Positions 1 through 11,955 of a stretch of DNA of 64,000 nucleotides are shown here, in pieces (position 1 is the stretch's first letter; each line of letters starts with the position of its first letter). A program made the position numbers and the translations under genes. The stretch is from Timema cristinae (Eukaryota; Arthropoda; Insecta; Phasmatodea; Timematidae): the NCBI GenBank assembly GCA_039000515.1, contig JBCFYV010001001.1, positions 8,308,333 through 8,372,332 on the forward strand, read 5' to 3'. Below the pieces are notes generated by a model. The model was not told where the DNA came from. It did not search any database and saw only the letters and a list, made by a program, of their open reading frames with translations.

Positions 1-805
1 CGCTGACTGCGGTGGCGTATAAATTACACTTTTACTGCAGTTGAAACCAGAGTTTACAATTACAACAGGACGTAAACTACAATTACCGTAAAGTTCGGGG
101 ACCCTGAAGTGACGGAGAGTCATTAATATTCATAGGGGAGAGCCTGAAAAAAACCCATTGCTTTTGCGTTTTACGTCATAAAACACAGTGAAAAGAACCC
201 AAACAACACAACATTCTTACAAACTATGATAGAAAACTTTTTTTTTTGTTGACGTCAAGAGAAATATCATGACCTATAAACCAATTTAATTAAATGAAAT
301 TCGCTATGTAGGCTTGAGGTGAGTTTGAAAATAGATTTACTGATTTTAATTATGCTTATTAGTTTTTAGGTCAACGGTAAATGATGAGTATAATGAATCA
401 TTACTGAAGCAAAATTAGGTTTTTTTCGCCCAACAATGTAAATGTATTGACACACTGTTTGCTTGTATTGTATTGTATTTCTTTTTCTTTTACTGGTAGT
501 CAAACACATTTTACTTCTGTAAGCCTACTGTCTATTCCATGTTTGATGAGTCTAAACAAAATTATGTAAATAATACATTATTAGTTGGTGTGTGTTCTTC
601 TATTTTATGGTTTTTTAAATCTCTTCTGCAAAAATATAGTTTATTTTTGTAATTTTTGTTTACAGTTACCTTCAAAATACAACATTGGCCAGACTCAAAA
701 GCACTGCGTTGAGACATGAATTTTAAACTCAGCTCAGACCTACTTTTTAATAATAAACTATCAAATAAAGTAATATTTACTAAACATTTACATCAGACTA
801 TATAT
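1..805. other. AT-rich sequence, no feature recognised
   Basis: I see no open frame, tRNA-like box or clear repeat here. It holds several T runs and AT-rich stretches only. Confidence 0.5.
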
Positions 806-1029
806 CCACTTCGGTCGCTGCATGGTCTAAGGAGCTACTATCGCAATCGACTAGCCGGGTGACGGGTGTAGCCAACTGAGGGTGGTTTATCCTAAATGGT
901 TTCACACTCTCTCTCCACGCAAATTGAGATAAACTTCCTCTAATTTAACCTTCTCCATCCCTAGCATATTAGATTAATTAGTACATAGACGTATAAACCG
1001 AACGGGTAGTAAGACATGGTGCTAAAAAT
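806..1029 (+). mobile_element. SINE-A copy (tRNA-derived), near full length
   Basis: The copy opens with a degraded tRNA-like head (CACTTCGGTCGCTGCATGG). It then shows the SINE-A body marker CTAAATGGTTTCACACTCTC with CTCCACGCAAATT, and ends in the family tail (ACCGAACGGGTAGTAAG, then CATGGTGCTAAAAA). SINE-A is defined here by comparing about 15 copies in the window; the best preserved is at 11386-11632. Decay of the promoter boxes suggests an old, inactive copy. Confidence 0.8.
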
Positions 1030-2301
1030 GTTTACATGATACAAAGGTATCTGTTTCAATACTCAGCATGTCTGAAAAAAAATATCATTAGTTAAAATGG
1101 GGTTTCTCCTATCACAGTGATGAATTAATGTTCAGGGGGCTGGGTTTTGTGTTTGTTCTAGATTTAAGTAAGAGTAACTCGTGTGCTGATATAATCAGTA
1201 AGTTCATAAAGTTCACGTTAAATACCTAAATAATAATAATTTAGTTACATAAATAACTTAACAGCTGTTGTTTTTATATAAAGTCCTTACTTGAAAAGTA
1301 AACAACTTAGCTTATAATACTTATGATAGCAACCAATTAGAGCCATGATCAATATTTTTAAAGCTAAAAATCTATTATATGAATAAACATATTTATCACT
1401 ATACGTTATACAAGATTGTTAAGTTTAGTAATTAATTAACATAAATAATTTTATAAAGCACCACAGGCCAAGATTTCTACAAATATGAATATTATATGTA
1501 ACTTATACTGAAGACATCTAATACTGTAAAATATAGGTAAAAGCTCAGGGGTCGTGTGAATTCACAGGAAACTAACAAAAAACACACCAAATTACAGAAA
1601 AATGGTGAAAACAGATGAGTCGTAAAGAACCAAATGGTTGAAAGAAAGGGGTTCATAAAAAAAAGGGTATAAGGTGACTGGTTTCTTTCGAGTTTACCTG
1701 ACCCCCATTAATTTCCATATTTTCCGAAAAGCTCATTTTAAAGTCAAATTTACGTGGGTTCTTTTTCACCCATCCCACACCGTGAAGTTCTGCATACAAA
1801 GAAAGTAAAGAACTCTACTCATGTTGATCCATTTTATTTTCTAGGCACCTTTTTTTTTTCTCAGCCCTCGCAAACATGCGAAGATGGTCATACATTTATC
1901 ATCCTATTTTGGCTCATCCTATATCCGCTACTGCTAGTATTAGTGGGTGCTAGCTACACAAGAGTAAACACATAATCTAAAATTGAAAATCAAGAAGGAG
2001 ATTGTGTGCATATTTATTTTACTAAGGAGAAAAAAATTGATTAACGTTTTCACATCAGCAATGGCCATGATTTATAATTTATTTCAGAAATACTCCAAGA
2101 TTGTGTTGGGATTATTGTTCCAGAGTCTTTGAAGAGGAATAGACAAATAATACAGACATTAATTATAAATCAATAAACCTTTTAGTAAAACACCATTACG
2201 TAAATTAATAATATATTTTTATTGGGTTTAACTATTCTATTAAGTTTAATAATTCTTGAATTTTTTCGAAGATATCTTACGTAGATAAAATGTTATTTTG
2301 T
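1030..2301. other. AT-rich sequence, no feature recognised
   Basis: No repeat family shared with the rest of the window was seen. The 73-codon open frame at 1754-1975 has no recognisable motif and is treated as chance. Confidence 0.45.
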
Positions 2302-2455
2302 TATTATTAGCACCACGTCTTACTAAACGTTCGGGATATACGCACTTACACTAATGTGTAATGGTAGGGTGATTGTGAGATGAAATGGAGGACCTACAGT
2401 TTAACGTGGGATCCAAACCACGGTGGAGGCCTGGCATTCCCCATATTCATTTTTC
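2302..2455 (-). mobile_element. SINE-B fragment, 3' half
   Basis: Read on the minus strand this is the 3' half of SINE-B: a body with GGATCCCACGTTAAACTG and CCTCCATTTCATCTCAC, followed by the shared tail marker (GTGCGTATA, AACGTTTAGTAAGACGTGG) and an AAT-type run. It aligns by eye with 4974-5285 and 26024-26330. The tRNA-like head is missing, so it is 5' truncated. Confidence 0.75.
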
Positions 2456-2586
2456 ATAAAAGTTTACCTACGTGTCGTCTAGTTTAGTCCGTCGAAACCG
2501 TGCGGCTCAGCGAAGCTTGAAACTTGGTTTCACAACGGCGTGGTCTGGGGCGGATCATAGAATGGGGCTTTAAAACATTTACAGGC

Positions 2587-2602
2587 GTGTGTGTGTGTGT
2601 GT

Positions 2603-2664
<62 letters not shown>
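2587..2664. repeat. (GT)n microsatellite
   Basis: About 39 GT dinucleotides with one A interruption near 2607. On the minus strand it creates a spurious frame encoding a (TH)n run. It may differ in length between alleles or be collapsed in assembly. Confidence 0.95.
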
Positions 2665-2667
<3 letters not shown>

Positions 2668-4973
2668 GTGGCCAGGTCCCTAATTAGTTGAGAGATATGT
2701 TCCTCTTCGAGACCCCTGGACACCCGGGAGGAATGAGATTTTCTCATGGTCACCCTAGAAGTGCTATAATATTCCATTCTGAAGATAATTAATTGTACCT
2801 TTAAAAAATTTCACAACTTTCCCACGAACTAATTTAGACAAGTGAGAGAAATAGCCTCACCGGAAAACTGTATTATACCTTTCATTAACGCGAAATATGC
2901 AAGTAAAATTTTGTAAAGAGAACAGTCCAAACAACGTTGTCTATTTTAAATAAATCCATACTAGCCAAATATTTTTAACTTGTCCAGTGAGCAATCATTA
3001 ACTCTTGTGCTTTTGTTTTCAAAGGATATATTTTTATTTATTTATAAATTGTGTTATTTAATTAAACTAAACAACCCCCATTCTCAAGGAACAAGGGAAT
3101 TAAAATTCTCCCAGATAAGAATAGATTTCAAATTATATATAAAAAAATTTCTTTGTTTTCACAAAACTCCAATCTGTGTCATTTGACTTTTATCTTATTA
3201 CACTATATTATAAGTTTTATCTATACTACCCCATATTTCATCTACACTTGTCTTAATATGTTTATGGGTTGTTTAAATGTAATCACATAAAATCCTGAAT
3301 AGAATAATTTTTTAAAATCTTTTTTATAACAAACCAACTAAATACTTTTATGCAAAGCCTTGACTCTATTTCTAACCATAATTTTATCTTGTTTATCAAT
3401 ATTATACACCCTGTTTTATTTTAACTAATTGTCTATAACACATGTATTTTAATATGTTTTATTGTTTTATGTACATGTACTTTTTCGACTCACATTTTTA
3501 ATGTGTTTTTAACGGTTTAATTTATTACTCTTAACCTAATTAAAAACTTTTTTCTCATGACATAATTTGCTTTCACTCACAGTTGTTGATTGTAATTGAT
3601 TTTCTGTTGTAAACAACTTTGCCATTCAGTCCATTGACTCTTCATAAATAATACACTTAATTGGTATTGTCAACATAATTGTTTTAGTAATTTAATTTCT
3701 ATCTTTTTCATATCTTTTAATTTTGACATCTATCCTTATCTAATAGAATTATTTAATTTGTATTAGCTTCTTATATAGAGACAGTATTGAAACCGTAAGC
3801 ATTTAAATGCAGATGGGACTCAAAAAAGGGAATCATGAAATTGTATTTATCTCCGAGACTGTTTGCAAACGGAGCTAAATCCGAAATTGTTTCATGGATG
3901 TTGTTCAGTATTTAGATATATGGTCATAATTAGGGATAATTTTTCAATTTGTATCTTATGCATAAAGTTGGATCTAAGTCTAAGTTAAGTCTACAAATAA
4001 CATATTTTTTGCAAATGAAAAGATTTTATAATAGGGTATCTGTTGAATATGAGGGGTTAGTTTTTCTAAAAAAAAAATGGTGAGGGGTTGTTTACTAATG
4101 ATTATCATTTAATATTTTAAAACTAATAATTACTGTAGGATTTTTTTTTTCAAAATTTATATCTAAGAGAGTTAATATTATAATCAAAATAATGTTGGTT
4201 TATCTGGAGTAAGCTCTTTATATTTTTTTATAATCGTCCCTCGTATATATTTCCAATATGTACCTGAACTTCATGATATTAGCTTGAAAAATGCTTATCA
4301 TGACACATCATTTATTTTCAGCCCGTTTAGCAATTCCCTCAAAACAACGTTATGCACTTAGATCCTGAATACCTAATTCATCCTCAACCTTACCGAACGC
4401 AGAATGTGTCTATTTTACCTTAATATAGTGGGTACCCTGGGAAAGGGAGAGCTAAAACCATTGATAATAATCATAAAATTATTAAATTGAATTTATTTTA
4501 TTTTTTTCCTACAAAGGCGCAATAGTTGACAAATATAACACACAAAAAAGGAGGAACCGGTGGTCTTTTCTCGGAAATAATGACGAAACGTTAAGTCGGA
4601 ACGCTATGAATTCGTAGTGTAAGTCCGGTTTCAGTTTATTTTAAGTTACTGCAAATTAATTATATAGTTTGACTGTTTCAAATGACCAGTACACCAGCCA
4701 TATTAACGTCTAAACAATATTTTAAAATTATTGGTTAAATCATTGATCCTAGTTTCTTATTTAGTATGTTGTTTAAAATTAGCTTGTGTGTTTGTACCTG
4801 TTGTGTGTGTGTGTGCACGCGTGCATGTGTGCATGGAATGCCGTGTCTTATTTAACCAAAGATGAATTAAATTAACCACATTTGTGTTGGAATTTTAGCA
4901 CATTTAATTTCCACATTATAAACCTGTAATGAATGCACAAAGGATTATTGAGTTGTGCCATGGAAAACAAAGA
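2665..4973. other. AT-rich noncoding stretch
   Basis: Composition is strongly T-rich, especially 3190-3780. I see no tRNA boxes, inverted repeats of note or homology to the families described elsewhere. A short GT/CA/GC alternating run lies at 4802-4835. Confidence 0.45.
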
Positions 4974-5008
<35 letters not shown>

Positions 5009-5300
5009 CAGCACCACGTTTTACTACCCATTCGGGTTATACGCACTTACGCTAATGTGTAATGGTAATGTGATTTGTGAGATGAAATGGAGGACCTACA
5101 GTTTAACGTGGGATCCGAACCACGGGAGGCCTGGTATTCCATACATTCACAATCTGTGATTAATACACGTCTTGTTCGAGGTGAAGGAAGGGTTTGGCAA
5201 ACAGATAAATCTGTGCCGGGACCGAGGATTGAACCTTGGACCCGAAAAGCAAAGAACAAGGATTAGTCGTATTAGGGAAGCCTTGTTGCAGTCCAATGCT
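4974..5300 (-). mobile_element. SINE-B copy, full length with (AAT)n tail
   Basis: The minus strand starts near 5300 with a tRNA-like segment including a B-box-like AAGGTTCAATCCTCGG. It then carries the SINE-B body (GGAATACCAGGCCTCCCG, CACGTTAAACTGTAGG), the shared tail (GTGCGTATAACCCGAATGGG then AGTAAAACGTGGTGCTGA), and ends in about ten AAT units at 4976-5009. The trinucleotide tail marks the 3' end and fits retroposition by a LINE-type machinery. It shares its 3' tail, but not its head, with SINE-A. Confidence 0.85.
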
Positions 5301-5513
5301 CTACATTAAGAGTTAAAAGAATAATTAATAATAAAAATAGAAGGCAAAGTGGAAGCAAGAAGGGGTGCCGGAAGACAATTAATGCAATCAACATATGGCC
5401 CCAAATAAGGAAGGAAGATGCTGTTTCAGGATATAAAAAGGGAATCCGCTAAATATACGCACTGGAGATCTCCAGTTGGACAATGCAATGGACCTGTCGA
5501 AAGATAGAACACA

Positions 5514-5562
5514 TTATTATTATTATTATTAGTATTAGTATTAGTATTAGTATTAGTATTAT
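5514..5562. repeat. Compound trinucleotide/hexanucleotide microsatellite
   Basis: ATT units pass into AGTATT units (ATTAGTATTAGTATTAG). The minus-strand frame at 5426-5656 encodes (NT)n from this tract and is not a gene. Confidence 0.9.
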
Positions 5563-6535
5563 AGTGGGGTACGGATGAGTAAGGTATTATAGTTTTAAAG
5601 GAAATGAACTTAAATTGGCCAAGAGAATGGTATAACAAAATTATCCTCAAACCCACCTAGCTGATATTTGAACCCTATCTTCCTAATCATTGGCCAACCC
5701 TACTAGACGAGACTCATCTTTAGTCCACGTTACCACCGATTCGAATATTAAAATTGTTTAACTATCTTACGAACAATTCTAGCTGGTAAAATTAAACCAT
5801 AATACAATTTAAATCAGGCTAATAAATAGATTTTCTGCAGACCTTTGGATACGAACATGGCTCCCTCTAAGACTGTAGTCAACCTTTATGCTCAATGAGG
5901 AAGAGGGCCGGGCTTTATATAACCACGAAACCAAGATGTAAGGCAAAGGTAAGGATGTAGGGTAAGATGATTTATATAATACTCAAGAGTAGATGAGGTT
6001 CCCGACGAGAAGGCATCCTTGTGATGCCATTAATTTGTTAGTTGAATCTGTAAAGTAAGACACTTGGAACTTACCGTGTGCTTGGACCACAAAGTGCTTT
6101 ACGTTTAGGAGTACCTAAGGTGGAGGGGTGGGGGGGGGGAAACAAGGAAAAACAGATCGGTGGATTAAAATCCAACAAAAGAAGAAGGATAACACTTTAT
6201 TACTTTCTTGGATCTTAGTTAAATTTAGTAGGTGTTACGTCTTTCGACCTGTCCGTTACCTTGTACAAATTGAGCTCTTCAAGCATGTCCTATCAGCAGC
6301 ATCCTTTTATTAAAATGTCCTTAAACTTAATCTTATTTCCTTTTTTGAGGTAATCCGTCATTTGCATTCATTGTATTCCTAGTCCCCTTCTTTATTTAAG
6401 TTTGCCTTCTATGACATCACTCAATAAGCCATTTAACTCTCAAATTATGAGCCATCCGGTTGGTCTTTCTCCCTAGGATCACCTACAGAACTTTCCTGAT
6501 TTTTTTTCATTGACTCTTCTTATAACTTCTTTATT
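5563..6535. other. No feature recognised
   Basis: Unique-looking sequence with a G-run at 6130-6138. No repeat family or coding signal was recognised. Confidence 0.4.
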
Positions 6536-6539
6536 TCAT

Positions 6540-6780
6540 AAAAAGAGAAAGTATTGTAATTGTTAACATTTTCTATTTCGTGTTTAAGATAAAACTGTAC
6601 GTTTTATGTGCCTCCGAACTAAAAAATGTGGATATTACAATTCTGTCTCCATGAATATGGACCTCTGAGTGTATTTGTTTTCTGGAGCAACATTCAAAAC
6701 GGCTTGAATGATTTCATTCAAACTTGATATTAAAATGCAATATGGTCATACCTCAGTTAAAATCATGGATTTTTATTACA
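6540..6780 (+). repeat. Head of the 143-bp-array element, degenerate copy
   Basis: It contains AAGAGAAAGTATTGTAATTG, then GATATTACAATTCTGTCTCC and CAAAACGGCTTGAATGATTT. These match in order the head at 12600-12760 and the inverted head at 25375-25535. No array of body units follows it, so this is a truncated or solo head. Confidence 0.55.
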
Positions 6781-7099
6781 GCCCTAAAATGAATATCAGT
6801 CTAGTCTTTGACTAATTTTTTGATATTACTTGTTATAACAGTTGTGTTGTAAACGTATATCCAAAGGGTGTTTCTATGACAATCAAATCAATAACAAAAT
6901 ATTTAAGGGTTGTTAACTGATAACAGATTCTTTTTTAAATTTATTGTTCCTAATAACAATAGACTCTATGAAAAAGCACGTAGAGAATCATTTATTTTTC
7001 CATAAATATTCTCAAAAGACATTACAAGTATTACTATTAGTAGAATAATAGAGAGATTTGAACAAAATGCTTAGTGAATAAAATAATAACCCTTATTGA

Positions 7100-7332
7100 T
7101 GATCACGTGGACCAAGGCGTAAAACTAATCTTAAACTTTGGAATGGTGATTATTAAGGTAGAAATTAAAGAAAATGTACCTGCATTTATAAAGTGGGAGA
7201 GTGTAAAACCATTTAGGAAATAAACATCCTGAGTACATCCTAATAGAAATCTAACCCCAAACTCTCTATCATTAAAAAACCAGAACAAACGATATTGGCA
7301 CCTTAACCAGCTTGCCCACTAATGCGGGTATT
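7100..7332 (-). mobile_element. SINE-A copy, degraded
   Basis: The minus strand shows the SINE-A order: head remnant, AATGGTTTTACACTCTCC, GCAGGTACATTTTC, and CCAAAGTTTAAG at the far end. The tail motif is lost. It lies beside a second antisense copy at 7336-7595, so two SINE-A units sit in tandem orientation. Confidence 0.65.
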
Positions 7333-7335
7333 TAA

Positions 7336-7595
7336 ATTTTAGCTACTTGTTCAGGTTATATATAATAAGCATATGTACTAATCAGACTAATAAATTGGGG
7401 ATGAGAAAGGTTGAATTTATAAAAAGTGTGCCTGCATTTACGTGGAGGTAGATTGGAAAACCATGTTGGAAAATTCACTCTTAGTAGACCTAACCAGTAT
7501 TCGATCCCCAATCGCCCTATCATTGGCAGTCTAATCCATAACACGAAAATGACGCCTTAGACCAAAAGGTCACCGAAGCAGGTGATGCGGGTATT
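7336..7595 (-). mobile_element. SINE-A copy, near full length
   Basis: The minus strand has a head ending in GGGGATCGAATACTGG, which occupies the B-box position. The body marker CCATGGTTTTCCAATCTACC with CTCCACGTAAATGCAGGC follows, then a decayed tail (ACCTGAACAAGTAGC). Promoter boxes are eroded. Confidence 0.75.
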
Positions 7596-7839
7596 TGTTT
7601 TACTAACATTAATAAAACATTATTTTCTTCAGTTTATTAAAAATATATTTACATACCAGTAACAACAATCCATTTTGATGACAATTTGTTTTCATTTCAA
7701 TTCCACTTAAAAATTCCGTTCTTAATTATTAATTATAAATACTACGTTGTCAAGAATAATGAAGGGACACATCCTTCATTAGCATCTTAAAGCTGAGATG
7801 TTACAATAATAATTATGTTCTGACAAATATTGTTTCTAT

Positions 7840-8060
7840 GTCTTACTAACTAACCACTCAGGCTATATACAATTAAAACAAATTAATGGGTTAGAGCTTA
7901 GGATACTAGAATTTAAATAAAATTTACTCTCATTCACATGATAGGAGAGAAAGAAAAATTTTAAGGAAATCACACTCGATCTGGGATTCGAACTCCAAAC
8001 ATCCAATCACCAGAAATCCAGACTAGATTATTACATTTATTCCGTGGGTCCATCCAAGAG
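7840..8060 (-). mobile_element. SINE-A copy, highly degraded
   Basis: Supported by GGAGTTCGAATCCCAGATCG at the B-box position and by the order of body and tail (AGCCTGAGTGGTTAGTTAGT). The middle is diverged. This is the third of a run of SINE-A copies in one orientation between 7.1 and 9.3 kb. Confidence 0.5.
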
Positions 8061-8519
8061 TTTAAAAACGTAATAGGTATATATATAGGTTTAATATCGT
8101 TTTTAAAAAAATCACCAAATTAAATTGTCAAAGGCCTCTAGGCCTATTTGTTTGTACTGTTAAATTATAAACAAGAGACCTCTTTGAAACTACTATTACT
8201 ACCTCCCCCGCCATCTAGATAGTTTATATTCTTTCTCTATCCAATATTTCCTCGTCTTGTGTTTGCGAGGAGCCCCGAGCACTATCGGAATATTTTCTTT
8301 TGTCTTCTCAGCCTGCCTCTGTACTAGATCAACATGTTTATTGCGCCGTGATAGCTTCATCACAAGACACAAGAATGCACCTTGGGGCTATTTCCTTTCT
8401 TTGATATGAAGCTTTATAGACGATTTTTAAATTCTCTTCTTCCCTAAATAACATCTTAATAGGATTTATCTTCGAATTATTAGAACTATCAACATTACTT
8501 GATAATATGTTGGTTTATT

Positions 8520-8548
8520 CCCCCCCCCCTACACCCACCCCCACCCCC
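8520..8548 (-). other. G-quadruplex-forming motif (minus strand)
   Basis: The plus strand has C tracts of 10, 3, 5 and 5 separated by loops of 4, 1 and 1 bases. The minus strand therefore has four G tracts with short loops, which meets the standard intramolecular G-quadruplex pattern. Polymerase slippage could also make the tract length uncertain. Confidence 0.75.
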
Positions 8549-8629
8549 AAAGCGTTATAGGCATATACATTGTACAATTAATTATTCAACCCATATTGAG
8601 CCTTAATTTGTTTTGTCACCCACGTCATC

Positions 8630-8884
8630 ACTATCCGTTCGTATTGGACGCGTAATAATTAATTAAATTAGTGTGTTAGGGATGAGTAAACATGCGTTTA
8701 GAATAAGTGTACCTGAATCTGCGTGGAGAAAAGAGTGGCAAAACATTTGGGGAAAAAACAGCCTTAGTAAACCCGATTGGATTCAATCCCCGATCGCCCC
8801 ATCATAACCAGTCCAGTTCAGTCCAGTCCAGTCCAATGTAAGAGTGACATACTAGTTTGACCATTAGATTAAATAGCGGGTATA
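8630..8884 (-). mobile_element. SINE-A copy with internal CAGTC microrepeat
   Basis: The minus strand carries the B-box-position motif GGGGATTGAATCCAATCGGG, the body motif AATGTTTTGCCACTCTTTTC, and CACGCAGATTCAGG. The head is expanded by a short direct repeat of GGACT at 8814-8836. Confidence 0.7.
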
Positions 8885-9060
8885 AGCCTTAATAGACTCG
8901 TTATTTTAATAGGAATATTAAAACTGTTTGCCCTGATTTAATGATATCAAGACTATTTTTTACTTGGAATACTATCACATTTAATTTAATACTTCACTAA
9001 ACTAAATAGCACAAAAAATATCGAATTTATTACACAATTTATTGACACGCTGTTTATTAT

Positions 9061-9268
9061 TTACGCTAATGGGGTAGATGATAAGTAAGTTATAATTTTA
9101 CAAGGAATGTATCCTCATTTGCATGGGGGAAGAATAGTGAGCCATTCAGTAAAAACCACCCTCAGTACACCGAGGCTGGATTCCAACCACGACCTCCACG
9201 TCCCTGTCATTTCAGTCTAACACGTGAGTGACGCGTTAGTTAGACCATGCGAACACTGATATGGGTAA
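9061..9268 (-). mobile_element. SINE-A copy, 3' end eroded
   Basis: The minus strand shows the head (GTTCGCATGGTCTAACTAAC), TGGTTGGAATCCAGCC at the B-box position, AATGGCTCACTATTCTTCCC and CATGCAAATGAGG. It ends at the CATTAGCGTAA motif, without the distal tail. Confidence 0.7.
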
Positions 9269-10276
9269 GAGTTGAGTTAGAAATTGTCTAGCAATAATGG
9301 TTTATTTTAAAGACTTTCTATTAAAATTAAGTAGTAACGGGATATTTCTTTTTAACTTTTTTATTAAATACGTCTGTAATTTTCCTAAACTATTTTTTTC
9401 CATAATAATAATAATTGTAATATTTCATTGTGTGTTAATCCTTATTACGTTCATATTAATTTATTTACAAAAATATATAATTTATAAAAAATTATCAATG
9501 CCACTGCATTTATGTTATTTGGTACTTCAAAGATATCTGATTTGATAAATTGAGTTAAATATAAACCTTATAATCATATACTGTGTAATTTATTTAGCAA
9601 ACATCATTATGAAAATAAAATAATTATTAAAGGAGCACTGCGTATCATTACATTTTAATTTAAAAACTAAAATATTAATTAATTGAAACAAACAAAAGTT
9701 ATGAAAAAAACTGTTTTCTCAAATTCGCTTAAATAATATATATATATAATTATTTTTTCAAGTAGAACGTTAAGGATATTTTTAACTATTAATATTACAT
9801 GACTGTCCATTCCAATTAATTCCCAGTATATCTTCTTCACTCAAATCTATCCTTTAATCCTTCTCTCTTAGAGAAGGAAACTATTTTTTTTAACTCGCCA
9901 TTTTGCACGTGTAACCCTTAAATTTTCTTTCTATCCCTATAATAAATAAAATCTGTCATTCATTGACGAAGGCTGAATGCAAGAGATGAATCGATCTTGA
10001 AAGACATCTAACCAACGGGATCCTGAGCACCAGATTCTAAATCCACACACGTCCGTCTTTAAGCGTAAGATAGAGTGGGATTTAATACTCTGAACAAAGT
10101 TGATTGAGAGACAGCGAAGAAAATAAGGTCAGACCCATTCGGCTTCAGTTTAACCCTAAAAGACTTAAACGATGGTTCGAAATTGATAGACTAAGCTATT
10201 AACAGGGAGAATCTTTTCTTCTGACAGCTAGAAGAGCTTTTTTTTTATGTATCTAACGTGCAATTTCTAAACCAAC
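9269..10276. other. AT-rich stretch, no feature recognised
   Basis: Very AT-rich, including (TA)n near 9738-9750. The 82-codon frame at 9297-9545 encodes a generic I/F/L-rich product, as AT-rich DNA tends to do, and I do not call it a gene. Confidence 0.45.
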
Positions 10277-10575
10277 GACCGCCTCTGTGGTCTAGTGGTT
10301 GGAGTACATAGTTACAGCTCCAGAAGTCACGGGATCGATCCCAGTGCTTACAGATTTGTTTGTAAAGCCGTGAGTCTGGAATGCCGTCAACTCAGTCTCG
10401 TGAGAAAATTTGCTTGAATAAAGAAGTAGCGGCTCCGGTATGTAAAACTGGGATTAATGGTGAGAGGTTACATTATCCTGACATCGTGACGCTCTATATC
10501 CACAAATGTTGGCACCATCTTCGCCAACATCCTGCTGCTACTTTGTCAGTATAGCTCGCTTGTGGTCCAACGCCA
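10277..10575 (+). mobile_element. SINE-C copy, full length
   Basis: The head has a clear RNA polymerase III type 2 promoter: an A box in TGTGGTCTAGTGGTTGG and a B box in GGGATCGATCCCAG, about 40 bp apart. The body contains TTGCTTGAATAAAGAAGTAG, a segment found in antisense in the other SINE-C copies (21200-21502, 40296-40566). It is a retroposon and not a functional tRNA gene, because the acceptor stem does not close and the element continues past the tRNA region. Confidence 0.8.
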
Positions 10576-10584
10576 CGAAATTTT

Positions 10585-10798
10585 TTTCTGAACCAACTTA
10601 TTAAATCAGCACATGACCTATAAGCTAACTTAAACCTAGAATAGACACACCAGCCATCCCCCGCTCGTTAATTCATCACTGTGAACTATAAAACCCACAT
10701 TTATACATTGATGAATCTTTTGGCCACACCGGGAATCGAAACCAGGACCTTTGACTTAGTAGACAGACATGATACCGACTGAGCTATGATGTCGGTCT
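10585..10798 (-). mobile_element. SINE-D copy, full length
   Basis: The minus strand opens with CCGACATCATAGCTCAGTCG, an almost intact tRNA-like A box. Its B box is TGGTTTCGATTCCCGG. The body has GTTCACAGTGATGAATTAAC, and the tail has AGCTTATAGGTCATGTGC followed by GTTGGTTCAGAAA. It abuts the 3' end of the SINE-C copy at 10277-10575. Confidence 0.8.
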
Positions 10799-10907
10799 AT
10801 TTGAAAAGTTAATAGATCTACTTTCACATATACATATGTTAGAGCATATTTTCTACATGTCACTGTCTTTATTCCTGTCCAGATTATACACATGATCAAA
10901 TATAATA

Positions 10908-11000
10908 CTAGCTGACCCTACCTATGAATGAAAAATATCGTATATCAAAATGTTATAGTTGTTGGCCACAATAAAAATATAAATTATTTACATTTTATAA
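10908..11000 (-). mobile_element. Possible solo Helitron 3' end
   Basis: The minus strand ends in GGGTCAGCTAG followed by T. This is the CTAG-T 3' terminus seen on the Helitron at 29213-32661 (GGGTCCACTAG then T). No matching 5' TC terminus was found to the right before 11380. The element extent is therefore a guess and the call rests on one short motif. Confidence 0.3.
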
Positions 11001-11385
11001 AAAAGCTCTTGATTTAAAAAAAAAGTACTGCCGCTTACGTGACTCTGAAAAACAGCTGACTGTGCGTTGTTCATGTTTTGGTTTTAGGTGCTCAACTCTC
11101 GGCCGATTAACTGGGATATTATATACCAGATTGTGATCGAATCGAATTATTGAAGCTTTATACATGTTGTATTTAATGATAGCAAAAATGGGATCAATTT
11201 AAATGTTTTTTTATAATAAATATATATGTTTTAAAATTGTTACATATTTAAAATATGGTAAAATGGTTTCACTGGTCTTCATTCCACATTCCACTGTGTA
11301 TTCTAAAATAAACTGATATGCATAAAACCGCACCATTCTGCAAAATCTGGTTCAGCGGTATTACCTAAGCTATCTGTTATAATAT

Positions 11386-11632
11386 TTAGCACCGCGTCTT
11401 ACTGCCCGTTCGGGTTATACGCTTTAAGTACTAATTACGCTAATGGATTAGGAATTGGGAAGGTTGAATTAGAGGAAGTGAACCCGCATTTGCGTGGAGG
11501 AGAGTGGAAAACCATTTAGGAAAAATCCCTCCCAGTTAACCGGACCAAGATTCAAACCTCGATTTCCCCGTCCTCAGCAGTCGAGCTCAACATGACTAGC
11601 GCGTTAAACAACTACGCCACCGAGGCGGGTAA
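11386..11632 (-). mobile_element. SINE-A copy, best preserved reference copy
   Basis: On the minus strand the head reads CCTCGGTGGCGTAGTTGTTT, giving an A box (TGGCGTAGTTG). A B box follows (GAGGTTTGAATCTTGG). The body marker is AAATGGTTTTCCACTCTCCT with CCACGCAAATGCGGG. The tail is CATTAGCGTAATTAGT, then CGTATAACCCGAACGGGCAG and TAAGACGCGGTGCTAA. At about 247 bp this defines the family length. The tail is shared with SINE-B, which has a different head and body. Confidence 0.9.
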
Positions 11633-11955
11633 ACTATCTGTTACCTGCGGTGGTGAAACGGGGGTGAAATTGGCTCTTAATCTTACTATCTATGTATTTA
11701 CTGATTAAAAAAAAATAAACCACGTGTTTTACTAACCCATAAAATATGAATGTTTGGCGTGCGTCCCACAAAAAAAAAAATAGATTCAGAATTACCACGT
11801 TAATCAAAACTTTTAGAATTGAAATCCTTGGTGAGAGTTGTTGTCTTCGTGCGGGAGAGTATTAATGTTTTTGCAATAGTTTTAACGTCGACCTATGTTT
11901 ATGATAAGTAAACCACAATCCAAAATTGAGCTTATGACAAAATATACATTAGGTA

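Noticed and set aside
2484..2777. 97-codon frame with a long (TH) run
   Set aside because: The product is the (GT)n microsatellite translated; flanks have no motif.
4929..5656. Frames with poly-I and poly-N/T runs
   Set aside because: They are translations of ATT and AGTATT microsatellites and of the SINE-B tail.
9297..9545. 82-codon hydrophobic frame as a small membrane protein
   Set aside because: I/F/L/Y-rich products are expected in AT-rich DNA. No start context, homology or neighbouring signal supports it.
10277..10350. tRNA gene
   Set aside because: A and B boxes are good, but acceptor arms do not pair and the sequence continues into a repeated body. The same holds for the heads at 22785, 39611 and 44804.
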